A DNA stretch of 64,000 nt from Nematocida homosporus (Eukaryota > Microsporidia). Below are positions 8,916 through 18,400 of the stretch, piece after piece. Under the pieces are notes generated by a model. The model was not told the origin of the DNA, did no database searches, and worked only from the letters and a program-made list of their open reading frames with translations. A program made the position numbers and the translations under genes. The stretch is taken from NCBI RefSeq assembly GCF_024244095.1, contig NW_026250688.1:62001-126000 (forward strand), in the 5' to 3' direction. Numbering within the stretch: position 1 is the stretch's first letter; every line of letters begins with the position of its first letter.

Positions 8916-10496
8916 ATGGGACACACGGCCCAGAGTATCTAAGGCATCAGCTAAATTACTAATAAAGCTATCTGGCGTATCAGCGTATTTCTTGGCGGCG
9001 GCCTTAAATTTATCGGTAATTGATTCCAGCAATAGTTCGTTCTCTTTTATCTGAGTTTCCAACTTCAGCATCTTTTCTTGCTTGCCGGGGAAGTCATTAC
9101 TGTCGAATACTTCGTTGATGCATTGTTTGATCATTAAAAGATGTTCATTAAGCGTTTTGATTTGAAAGGTTGATAGGGGTAGATAGGACTTGTATAGGGC
9201 CTTGAAGTCAATCTTATGGCGGAGAGAAAGAACGAGAAACTCTAGCAGACTATAGGAGCAAGCATCTGGGGTGGTTAGTGAGGCCGTGCAGCGCTGAAAG
9301 GCCGAGAGAGAGGACAGCATTAGAGCACGGGTTTCAATAGTGTTGGAAGAAGTAGCTGCATATTTCAAATTAATCGAGTTACCGAGTTTGAGAGATAGAA
9401 CTAGTAGCTTTGGCAATTGGGTGTCGCCTTCTATCTTATCTAGTGAGGCTAGCATGTTGAGTGCGCTTTTCTTCAAAGCGTGGAGGGCCGGTATGCTCCA
9501 GAGATAGTATTTGGCCAGCAAAAACATGCCTCGAGTGCTTCCATCTGAGAGTAAGAGATAGAGCTGACTTTCAATGGGGGATAGGTCCTTGGTATTAGCG
9601 GCTAGGATCTTATTGCATTCGGCTTCGGGAGGGAATACACCTGCTATATTTGTGATCGCTTCCGGCTCCTCTATTTCTTGTTTGTCAGCCAGCCACTGCT
9701 TGATCTCCGTTCCCAGGGCAACCAGACTAACCTTTCGCTTCTCTAAGGCACCAAGTACAACTGAAAGTAAGAACTCCTGTCTTTCCGAGAGAATCCTGGT
9801 TTTAATGGTCCCAGATACGGCCGGAATAGTTTCAGAAGCGGGTTTGAATGGGGTGGACGGTTTCTTCTGAATTCGGGCTACGCAGAACTTCTTGATCAGC
9901 TCCTTTTCTAACTCGACCCATTCATACTCGGCAACAAAACGAGTGGTCTGATCGTAGATGGATCCTTTTGCACCAGGCGAAGCTGTCCAGTGTACTTTTG
10001 GGAAGAGTGTTTGAATAGTTGGGTCCCGCTTTTCTATCTTCTGAACCGCCGGTCTTACTTTAGTGCCGGGCGGGGGAGGGAGGTTCCTGCCTGGTCGATT
10101 GTTACGTAGCGGTGGCGAGGGAGGCACGAGGTTCTTGACTTCGACAGGAGCATCTTGAACTACCACGTCTAGAAAGATCTTCTTTGGAAGGGCAGCACCG
10201 GTGGCACCAAAGTCTTTTCGAAAGAACCGCGTAATGCCCACCGACAAGTTGTTCAGCTGAATAGTGTGCTTCTTGTTATCACTGCCATGAATAACAATTT
10301 CTAGAAGTGTTCCCATTTTGATATGACCTGTAAATACTAGCCAGTAGCGGCCATCGTTAACAACCGCCAACTTCTTTTGGTCAGTTAAGCTATGCTCGTC
10401 AAAGAGATATGTTTGGCCGTCCGATTGAATTTCGACAACCGGTGTTATATTTTCAGGCGGAGTGCCTACAACCACTTGCGTGACTATCTTTTGCAT
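8904..10496 (-). CDS. Formin-like (FH1-FH2) actin nucleator, divergent
   Basis: The 530-aa protein has a short proline-rich FH1-like segment at about 125-146 (PPSPPL, then LPPPPGTK). KVHWTASPGAKGSIYD follows at about 168, in the position of the FH2 opening motif (L-H-W ... T-V-W). An E-x-x-F-C-like stretch comes next, and LKLGNSINLKY at about 367-377 matches the FH2 GN-x-LN signature. The C-terminal 80 residues are coiled-coil-like, as in FH2 tails. Formins elongate actin filaments at barbed ends with profilin. The N-terminal regulatory part is only about 120 residues and lacks an obvious GTPase-binding/FH3 region, so this is a stripped-down version. FH2 similarity is weak outside these points and needs a profile search. 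Confidence 0.62.
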   Translation of the reverse strand: MQKIVTQVVVGTPPENITPVVEIQSDGQTYLFDEHSLTDQKKLAVVNDGRYWLVFTGHIKMGTLLEIVIHGSDNKKHTIQLNNLSVGITRFFRKDFGATGAALPKKIFLDVVVQDAPVEVKNLVPPSPPLRNNRPGRNLPPPPGTKVRPAVQKIEKRDPTIQTLFPKVHWTASPGAKGSIYDQTTRFVAEYEWVELEKELIKKFCVARIQKKPSTPFKPASETIPAVSGTIKTRILSERQEFLLSVVLGALEKRKVSLVALGTEIKQWLADKQEIEEPEAITNIAGVFPPEAECNKILAANTKDLSPIESQLYLLLSDGSTRGMFLLAKYYLWSIPALHALKKSALNMLASLDKIEGDTQLPKLLVLSLKLGNSINLKYAATSSNTIETRALMLSSLSAFQRCTASLTTPDACSYSLLEFLVLSLRHKIDFKALYKSYLPLSTFQIKTLNEHLLMIKQCINEVFDSNDFPGKQEKMLKLETQIKENELLLESITDKFKAAAKKYADTPDSFISNLADALDTLGRVSHLFL

Positions 10497-10991
10497 CCAA
10501 CACGTCTCCTTGGCCCGAGATCCTCATATATCGCTGTCACAAAACCAACCAATGGACCAGAGTTAAGTTAGTGCTTAGTTAGGCAAGATAGAAACCTGTT
10601 TTGGGTTATGAATTGGATTGGGAGGGCAGACCTCCAATAAAACGACCAAAAGGACTGGACCATGAATCAAAACTAGTTTATTAGTTGGCATTGTATTGCC
10701 GGGCATAGGCAATCAAATAAATGATCAAGTGAGTATACTAAATTCCGGGTATCTTTGGATGGTTTTGGCCTACGAAAAAAGGTGCTATATTAGGCCATGG
10801 ATCTGAGTAAGTTGAAGTAATCATAAGGATAAGACACTTTAAAGTGCTTGTTAGTATTGAAGAGATGAACTAGATTGAGATTCGGCGCAATCGCGGTGTG
10901 ATTGCCAGGGCTAGCTAAGTTGTTTTGTGGCGCCTGCAGAAGAGCTGAGTTTGATAATCGTAAGATTGCAGACGACTTTAGCCTTGTGGCT
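10497..10991. other. 495-bp spacer between formin-like and M16 genes
   Basis: This region is upstream of the formin-like gene and downstream of the M16 gene, both on the minus strand. A perfect 7-bp inverted repeat (TGGCCTA at 10766, TAGGCCA at 10791) frames an A-run. A 106-aa minus-strand ORF at 10790-11110 overlaps the M16 3' end in another frame and looks spurious. No other gene is seen. Confidence 0.5.
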
Positions 10992-13900
10992 TTATGAATG
11001 GCGTTTAGAATATGGTTTGTGCCGGCGAGAGTTAGATCGGCTATTTTGTTGGCGCAGAGTGTTTGAGTAGCTACTATCAGGGTTAATCGACCGGCGAGGT
11101 TGGTCTTCAAGACTTAGTTCCTTTAGTTTAGATTGACCATACTGCGGGCGTAGACTGACTTGGTCTGTTTGGGAGTCATAAGAAACTTGGTTAGAGTGGG
11201 GTGGTTGATTAGCCAAATCATGTGGTTGATTAGGTTGGGCGCATTGATTATTCGCATTAGGCTGTGGTTGTGCAGAAGAAGCATTCAGATTAGAAGGGGT
11301 TGTTTGGGTCGATTGAGATCGTTGGTTAGTCGAATTATAATTGTTTGATTGAGACGGTTGAGATCGTTGGCTATTCGAATTAGAGTAATTGCTTTGGGGT
11401 GGTTGAGATCGTTGGCTATTCGAATTAGAGCGGTTGTTTTGGGACGATTGAGATCGTTGGTTATTCGAATTAGAGCGATTGTTTTGGGATGATCGCGTGT
11501 TCGGTTTACGCTTGCTTTGCTCGTTGGGTATGAATGGCCAGTCACGCTTAGGATCTGCGTTAAGTTCGTTTGATTTAGATTGTTTAAGTGACAGGGCGTT
11601 TAGTGATGGTGTGTCTTCATCCTTGTCGTCGGGCTGAGGTGCAGATGGCGTTGATGCTATATCTTTCAACATTGCCGTAATACTTGAGGAATAGGTCATG
11701 GGGGGCGGGAGGATCTTTGTTTTAGTGGTAAAGCACACCCTCCAGTTTTCAATAGAATTCTTGAGATAGTCCTTTAACATCTCCACGGTGACCTTTTTGA
11801 TCTCTTCCTCCAGGCGTGCGAATTTAGAGATATAATCGTTGGACCAATCTTGGAATATAGGGTTGAGGTAGTTCTCAGGCTGAACGCAGCATAGACGACG
11901 ATTGAACTGAATTGTAAGCATTTGCAATGCTCGTTCTCTATCCATTTCAAATTGCTCCGAAGTAACAGTGAATAAGTCTTTATAAAACACACCCAACCAT
12001 TTGACCTGCATTTGCCGCACCTTATCTTCATCCGACTTTTTGATATTGCTTATTCGGAAATACAGATAGACTTTATTGCTAGGACGAACCCAAAGGCCTA
12101 CTCGTGTTGTTGTATTCTTAGGGAAGGGACCGCCTAACCACACTTTGTGAATGGTATGGCCTCTTGCCTTGATTATGCAAGCTATAGCAATATTCTTGAG
12201 ATATGGGAATTTCCGTACGTTGTGAGCAAAGATAGCAGCATCTTTCGTTTCCTTCTGAACTTCCATGTACACTTCGTGTTGGCGCATCTTGACCTTAGAA
12301 GCATCGGCATCCACATTTGGAATACTATACTCTTGAAGCATATCTACCATTGCGTCAAACTCATTCCTAGTATTGTTGCCAAATGCCAGCATTGAAATGC
12401 AAAGGTCCTTAGAAGGGAAAGAGTAATTCAAGTCTGGGTTAACAACGCAATTACCATTCGCAATAACATCAAAGTCGTAATTTCCAATAGACTTAAACAC
12501 CCCAAACTCTTCACATAGATTTGAAGAGGGCGTAGCAGTATGTTCGGCAATTATACCCCTCAAAGACTCTTTAAGTTGTTCCAAACTTATACCAGCATTA
12601 GCTATACTGAATTGGCATAACTGGCGCAAGAACAGGTCGATCATATGATGGATGAGAGTAGGAACACCAGAGAAAACAACTATAATCTGGCGCGGCCTAT
12701 GGTAGATGTCTTTGATCTGGCATCGCGATAGGGTCAATTCGATCGTAAATGACGTGTTAAAGTGCTTACGGAAGAGTTCCATTAAGAGACGGATATGAAC
12801 AAAGCTATCTAGATTTTTATCAAACTCTGGGGATTCTAAGATGATTTCAACTTGAGAAAGACTAGATATACAGCTGGTACTATAGACCAGGCAAGCCGTA
12901 ACACCATTTTGCTCCTTCGTAAATGTCATTTGTTTCCGACCTTCCTTATACAGGTCGAGATGGATATACGGAACAACATTAATCGGTATGCTTCCAAGTT
13001 GGTTTGTAGTAGCTTTTTCCTCTCGTGAGACAGCGATATCAACTATTGAGTTCTGAGTTAGTGCGTCATTTGGAACCACGTCCTTGAGTTGGTCAATTGC
13101 AAGTTGAGATTGTGGAGTGAATTCAAGATCGCAGGTGTACGGGAGAACGGCATAAGAAATTGAGCAGTAGGGAATATCCAGATGCTTATAATTCGAAGGG
13201 AGTGGAGTAATAGTTTGGAACATAACGAGCCAACTCCACACCTGCACAACCATGCCCATTGTTCTCTTTAGGTCTTCTTGGGTGATATTATGTGGTTTCG
13301 ACGAACAACCATTTAGAACTTCATACAAGGTGTACCAAGGATAACCAAAGGCAACTTTTTCAAGCAACTGGGCAGATGGGATATTTTCTTTGTTAACTGG
13401 TATGTCAATAATACGTGTCTTCTGAAACTCATAATAGTTATTAGCTGTACAATAACGAGCAGCTAACATGAACTTTTGATAGATTATATCACAAACTTTC
13501 TTAATTTGATCAACACTACTAACAATAGCTGAGAAGTAGGTCTCAATTCTCAAAACAGTAGCTGCTCGTTGCAATACAACCCGGCACTCTTGGTAAGACA
13601 CCTGATAAGTGATAAGGTCATTATTTAAGCCAATCATTATATTACTGTGATTAAAGAGATTAGCTATATAGGCAAACATAGATTCAGTGCTAGTATAGAA
13701 AGAAGAGGGCAAGGGAATGTGGACCACAAGCTTTTCTGTTTCCATACTAACATTACTTTCCAGTCGGTAAAGCACAATCGTATTACTAGATATTGTCTCG
13801 TATAAGCCATGCCTCGTGTATGATATCAATGGATTCTTGGCCTTACCTTCAACCAAGTCATAGACGCACCAAGCCGCTGGACAAGCCGTCTTCCCAACCT

Positions 13901-14747
13901 CAAAAGGACCGGCAAAGTACTTCCTAGCCAACCTACCTAACTGATCAAGTCCATTATAACCAAACAATGTCAAGTGCATATTGTTAGTTTGGAAATACCG
14001 CTGCCAAAACGCCTCAAGATGCTTCAAAGGAACACTATCCTTAAGTCTAGTAGCATATTTGTCTTTTGGTCGATTGTATAATATCTCTTGAGAAGTTAGA
14101 TGGTCCACCAGAACCTCCTCCTGATAAGGCATTCTTTTGACTGTATAGCCAAACTGTTTAAGCAATAGGTCCCGTTGAGCATCTATTTCTTCTGCAGTCC
14201 AGCCTTTAGCCCCAATGGAATGTTCCCTAAATAGTCGGACAAACTTATTTATGGCCAATTCAAACATACTTTCAGGCGCAACCAGTGTCATTACTGTTCT
14301 TTCGCGACGAATGGACACATTGAACCAGCCACCCAAACGTCTCATGAACCGGTCAATACAATACCTATATGATAAGAGACTATCTTTAGGCACATCAGAA
14401 GAAGCGAAGCTATGTTTTTGTATCACAGCTGCAATTAGATGGACTATCTCTGGAAATTCAGATGGGGCGTGAGCTATGCCTACACCAATAGCCAAGGAGA
14501 ATCCAATGAATTTATGTTGGGCCGAAGATATCAAAACTGTTTTGAGCTTGTTGGCAAGTTTTATGTCCTTGTACTCAAACCTTGGTTTTACATTAGTATC
14601 TTCAGTCTCACCATCTGCAGCATTATTATTATCATGGGCCTTATTAGGATGACAATCTGTCTCAGAAGTCGCATTTAAACTATCTACTAGATAAGAAAGA
14701 ACCACTAGGATACACAATACTGTTTTAAGCCTAATTTCGTATTTCAT
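10992..14747 (-). CDS. Secreted M16 (insulinase-fold) protein lacking the zinc motif
   Basis: The 1251-aa protein starts with a signal peptide (MKYEIRLKTVLCILVVLSYL). A first M16 domain follows at about 55-290: KLANKLKTVLISS, GVGIAHAPSEFPEIVHLIAAV, a GG-x-F-N segment, and a QRDLLLKQFGY helix. Two or three more M16-like units continue to about residue 1010. Where M16 enzymes have HxxEH, this protein reads HLIAA, so the Glu and second His needed for zinc and catalysis are gone. It is probably a pseudoenzyme. Residues 1080-1251 form an Asn/Gln/Ser-rich tail with 15-residue repeats. Several N-x-S/T sites fit a secreted protein. Expanded secreted M16 families are typical of microsporidia. The fold is fairly secure; any role (scaffold, host-facing binding) is inference. 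Confidence 0.78.
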   Translation of the reverse strand: MKYEIRLKTVLCILVVLSYLVDSLNATSETDCHPNKAHDNNNAADGETEDTNVKPRFEYKDIKLANKLKTVLISSAQHKFIGFSLAIGVGIAHAPSEFPEIVHLIAAVIQKHSFASSDVPKDSLLSYRYCIDRFMRRLGGWFNVSIRRERTVMTLVAPESMFELAINKFVRLFREHSIGAKGWTAEEIDAQRDLLLKQFGYTVKRMPYQEEVLVDHLTSQEILYNRPKDKYATRLKDSVPLKHLEAFWQRYFQTNNMHLTLFGYNGLDQLGRLARKYFAGPFEVGKTACPAAWCVYDLVEGKAKNPLISYTRHGLYETISSNTIVLYRLESNVSMETEKLVVHIPLPSSFYTSTESMFAYIANLFNHSNIMIGLNNDLITYQVSYQECRVVLQRAATVLRIETYFSAIVSSVDQIKKVCDIIYQKFMLAARYCTANNYYEFQKTRIIDIPVNKENIPSAQLLEKVAFGYPWYTLYEVLNGCSSKPHNITQEDLKRTMGMVVQVWSWLVMFQTITPLPSNYKHLDIPYCSISYAVLPYTCDLEFTPQSQLAIDQLKDVVPNDALTQNSIVDIAVSREEKATTNQLGSIPINVVPYIHLDLYKEGRKQMTFTKEQNGVTACLVYSTSCISSLSQVEIILESPEFDKNLDSFVHIRLLMELFRKHFNTSFTIELTLSRCQIKDIYHRPRQIIVVFSGVPTLIHHMIDLFLRQLCQFSIANAGISLEQLKESLRGIIAEHTATPSSNLCEEFGVFKSIGNYDFDVIANGNCVVNPDLNYSFPSKDLCISMLAFGNNTRNEFDAMVDMLQEYSIPNVDADASKVKMRQHEVYMEVQKETKDAAIFAHNVRKFPYLKNIAIACIIKARGHTIHKVWLGGPFPKNTTTRVGLWVRPSNKVYLYFRISNIKKSDEDKVRQMQVKWLGVFYKDLFTVTSEQFEMDRERALQMLTIQFNRRLCCVQPENYLNPIFQDWSNDYISKFARLEEEIKKVTVEMLKDYLKNSIENWRVCFTTKTKILPPPMTYSSSITAMLKDIASTPSAPQPDDKDEDTPSLNALSLKQSKSNELNADPKRDWPFIPNEQSKRKPNTRSSQNNRSNSNNQRSQSSQNNRSNSNSQRSQPPQSNYSNSNSQRSQPSQSNNYNSTNQRSQSTQTTPSNLNASSAQPQPNANNQCAQPNQPHDLANQPPHSNQVSYDSQTDQVSLRPQYGQSKLKELSLEDQPRRSINPDSSYSNTLRQQNSRSNSRRHKPYSKRHS
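11300..11500. repeat. 45-bp tandem repeats encoding the M16 C-terminal tail
   Basis: The string TTGAGATCGTTGG recurs at 11313, 11358, 11403 and 11448, exactly 45 bp apart, each followed by a variable AATTAGAG-type segment. On the coding (minus) strand each unit gives a 15-residue block of the QRSQSSQNNRSNSNN type. Because the unit is a multiple of three, copy-number changes keep the frame. Confidence 0.85.
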
Positions 14748-15473
14748 ACAGGGGTAAATTAAATAATTTAGATTTTATAGATAAGCCAAAGAGTTTCTTT
14801 TGAATTTGATATTTAATATTTTGAATGGTTTAAGTTGAGTTAAGTTAATGTAATGCCTAATACTAACTCAATACTAACCCAATACGTACTCTAATAAAGA
14901 TATTCCATGAGATAACTATAGTTGAGTTGAGATAGGGTGTTGTTATTAGATATACAAAGTTACTTTGGTTAAAAGAGTCTGTACTAAGTAGTAAGTAGTA
15001 AGTAGTGATTGTGTTGTGTTAGTATTGTGTTGGTGTAGGTTTAGTTTAGGTTTAGTATGGGTAGGGTCGCATTGGGTAGTGATCGTATTGGGTAGTGGTC
15101 GCATTAGGTAGTGGTCGTATGACAACATTACTTTAATATAACCAATTTACTTTTGCATATCTACACTAACTCTACACTAACTTTACACTAACTTAATATG
15201 ACGTCATCTTATTCCAACTCAGCCGGATTTACTTAATAAAATGATACTACTTATCTCATGGAGTGTTTTTATTAGAATACGTATTAGTTAAGTATCATGT
15301 TGGGTTAGTTTAGTATTTTGTTGATATTACTAGTAGTAGTCGTATGACAGCATTACACTAACCAAATCAAATTCTTATCTTATCTCAACCAAATCAAATC
15401 ACAACTTAACCAAATCAAAACCAAACCAAATCAAAACACAACTTAATCAAATCATAATAATACCCATTTATTC
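14748..15473. other. 726-bp repeat-rich spacer
   Basis: The spacer lies between the M16 start and the TRA1 stop. It contains GT-rich GTAGTAAGTAGT and GGGTAGTGGTCG motifs (14985-15120), the family A element (15108-15356), and an AACCAAATCAAATC array (15360-15460). No coding sequence is apparent; the 60-aa minus ORF at 14946 is simple-sequence. Confidence 0.65.
15108..15356. repeat. Dispersed repeat family A, copy 1
   Basis: The core at about 15196-15292 starts with ATGACGTCATC, holds TTAATAAA, and ends with GTATTAGTTAAG, as in copies at 28901, 44508 and 51694. Two near-identical 24-bp strings (GTAGTRGTCGTATGACARC form) flank it at 15108-15131 and 15333-15356. The GTCGTATGACAAC module is inverted here relative to copies 3 and 4. 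Confidence 0.75.
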
Positions 15474-18400
15474 TTAGAGCCAGGGATGCCATTGTGGATC
15501 CATCATTGATAACCGCTCCGGAGCAGTAGCATTACCTACCAGCCGAATAATACCTTTAGCTGGAACATTCTCAGGCGTAGTTAACTCCTTAAGCTTACCC
15601 CTAGCAATTCGCATCGCCCGTACTGCTAGATCAGCTCCTACCTCCTCCCGAGCCAAGGCATCCATATACTTCATTAAATACTCCTTTTTAGATAACAACA
15701 CCGCACAATGATACATTGTTGATAAAAATGGACCTTCCAAACCAGCCCGACCTATCAACCGTTGTAAATTAGGCGTCAACCTAAATGGAACTTCCTCTAA
15801 AGCCGCCTTCTCCGAAAAAGACGGATAAAAGTCCCCCGACATCACCGCCCCCGTCGCACAACCAATATGCATCCGAGCCGGCATACGCGCTCCAATCCCA
15901 AATAGATAAGCAACTAAACAATGTACGCCATGTGAAATCCCAAACCGTTTCCGGAAGTAAAAGAAGTCACTCGCTGACTCAAACCCATTCATAAAGGCAT
16001 CTCCTAATAAATTATCACCAATCATTCCAGCACTATTAACAAACATACGTAATCGAGATTCAGCATCTAAAGGATCACTTTCAGATATTACACCACCCTG
16101 TCCAATACTCATCCGACACTCAAATAAGAACTCCTGCACTCGACCTGAACCCATTGCCCCATCTAAAACCTCAGCTAAAGATACGGATCTTTCCTCTTCC
16201 AGAATTACTCTTGTCTGATGGTTTAAAGAGATAATCTTACGTAAAGCTGCTCGACCTCCTCTACTACGTACTTCTACTGACCTTTCTAAACTAGCATTTA
16301 CTAGAGCTAAGGCCTGAATAAATCTTTCTTCTCGTCTAACACTCTTCCCTGACGGCATCTGTAAGGCTATCCGGTAAATTTCACCCGAAGCTACTCTAAT
16401 TCCTAGTCGTCGTAAACTTATTCCTGCTCTTCTCTCTATCTTAATCTCCGGTTCAAATCTAGATATTTTAGCCATAGTCCTAGCCCGATCAGTTACATCA
16501 ATATACTGGCCAAACATTTCTATATCTTCAGCTCTTTGATCAAAATCTATCATTCGTCGTGAAATCGTCTCTAAACTAATCCGTCGTGGCATAGCTCCTA
16601 AAACCCTTTCTAAAGCCCCCTGCCACCGCAAGAGAATCTGAGCAATCTCCCAAAGAGGAATGCGATTATTATTAGTACTACTGCTAATATTACCCTTGTC
16701 AATATTGGTACCCTGTCGAGATAAGGCTGCGGCAAAATCTGTATCAAAACTTCGCTTATACTTACTGGCTAATGATGACATTCCTATCATTTCTGATATC
16801 TTTTTCAAAGCTAAAGATAAGGATCCTTCTTCGGTATCTTCCTTGCCAAATAGTTGTTGTAAGGCTTCCGAAAGCAAAGCACAAATCAACCGGTAAAACT
16901 CTTCTTCAGCTGAAGATCTTAGTCTTAAGGCTAAACATTCAACTATCCCTTCAATATTAATACACATTAAAGTAAACCCTGTCTTTAAAAACGTCCATAA
17001 ATCAGCAATTGGTCCTTCGCCTATCCCTCTTTTCCGTTCATCTTCCAGGGCATTACGGACTGGGAAGTAAACAGCCTGAGGATAAGCTTTAGCTACCCGA
17101 GAAAGGGCTGAAACGGCCATTAAAGAGCCAGTTCGAGATAAAACAGCTACCATCTGTAGTACAAAAGGAACAAAACACCAAACATCTACTTCCCCGACAG
17201 CATTTTCAAAGACTTTCTCTGTTTCCGGTGCTGCTCCACCATCCATAAGGGCAACTACTGAGATAAGAGCTTTACGGGCAATAGGACCTGGAGAAATAGC
17301 TGCTGCTTGCATAAAGGCATTAACTGCATTGGTTTTGTTCGTCTCCTGAGAAAGAACACCCCATCTGTACCAGACTTTAGCATTAGCCGGATGGACTTGG
17401 GCCGCCTGGGCATAGACTTTAGCGGCATCTTCAGTACTCCCACGCTTCTCCAGGAGTTGGCCACGTAATAAGAAGACTCCACTCTTCTGGGCAGCTGAGA
17501 AGTAGTTTAAGTTAGTCATACCTAGTAAATCTATTCCAGCGGCTGCTTCATCCATAGCCATATAACACTTAGCATGTTCTTCTAACTTCATGTAGGCATC
17601 TGAGATCTCAATATTAGGCAGAGTATAGATACTTTCTAGGTTAGTAAGAGCAGCTGGATAGGCGGAACGTTTACGTAGAGCCCGGGAGAAGAGATTAAGA
17701 ATATGAGCAGTTTCATGGTATCCTCTGTACTGCAAAGACTTCTCTTTAGCCCGGGCATTACCTAAAGAAGCAAAGACATGAGTACGCCAACGGACTAGTG
17801 AAGCCCAAGCGGATAAAGGTGCCCAACCCAAAGGAACTCTTTCTTTCCAGACTAGTAGAATACCTGTTAAGTCCCGGCGTAAATCTTCTGATTCATTAAG
17901 TTGCCAAGACTCGTTCATCTCAACGACTAACTGGAACTTACGTACGGCTGATAACTGCCGCGGGGAAAGAGGAGGAAATCTTGATATTTCATCTAAAGTA
18001 GCTGTAACAATATGGTAGAGATGTTCTTCTGTCTCTTTAGTCTTTTCAGTGACGACAAAGAGTTCATAGAAAGTACGTTCTGGGGTAGGTAAATCATCTA
18101 AGGCAGAACGGAAAGCTAATTTATCGGACTCAATAGAGAAATCAGTAGTAAACCATTTGGCTTTGGCCGTTAGACTTTTGTTTTTTGTAGCTAGACCTAT
18201 CTCAGATAAGAGATCCCATTGTTGTAAATGAGCGGCACAATCGATCCATTGTTCTTCCCAGATACGGTACTCTTCTTCATTAAAGAGAAGAATACCTGAT
18301 TGGGCTTTAGCTTGGATCTCTTCGTATTCAGTTTGGGCGGCACGAAGTTGTCCTAGTTGTTGGAGGAGAAGAGCTTTAACTGTTTCGGGGTAGAGGGCTG

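Noticed and set aside
10790..11110. 106-aa minus-strand ORF at the M16 3' end
   Set aside because: It overlaps the M16 tail in another frame and shows no domain, signal or conserved character.
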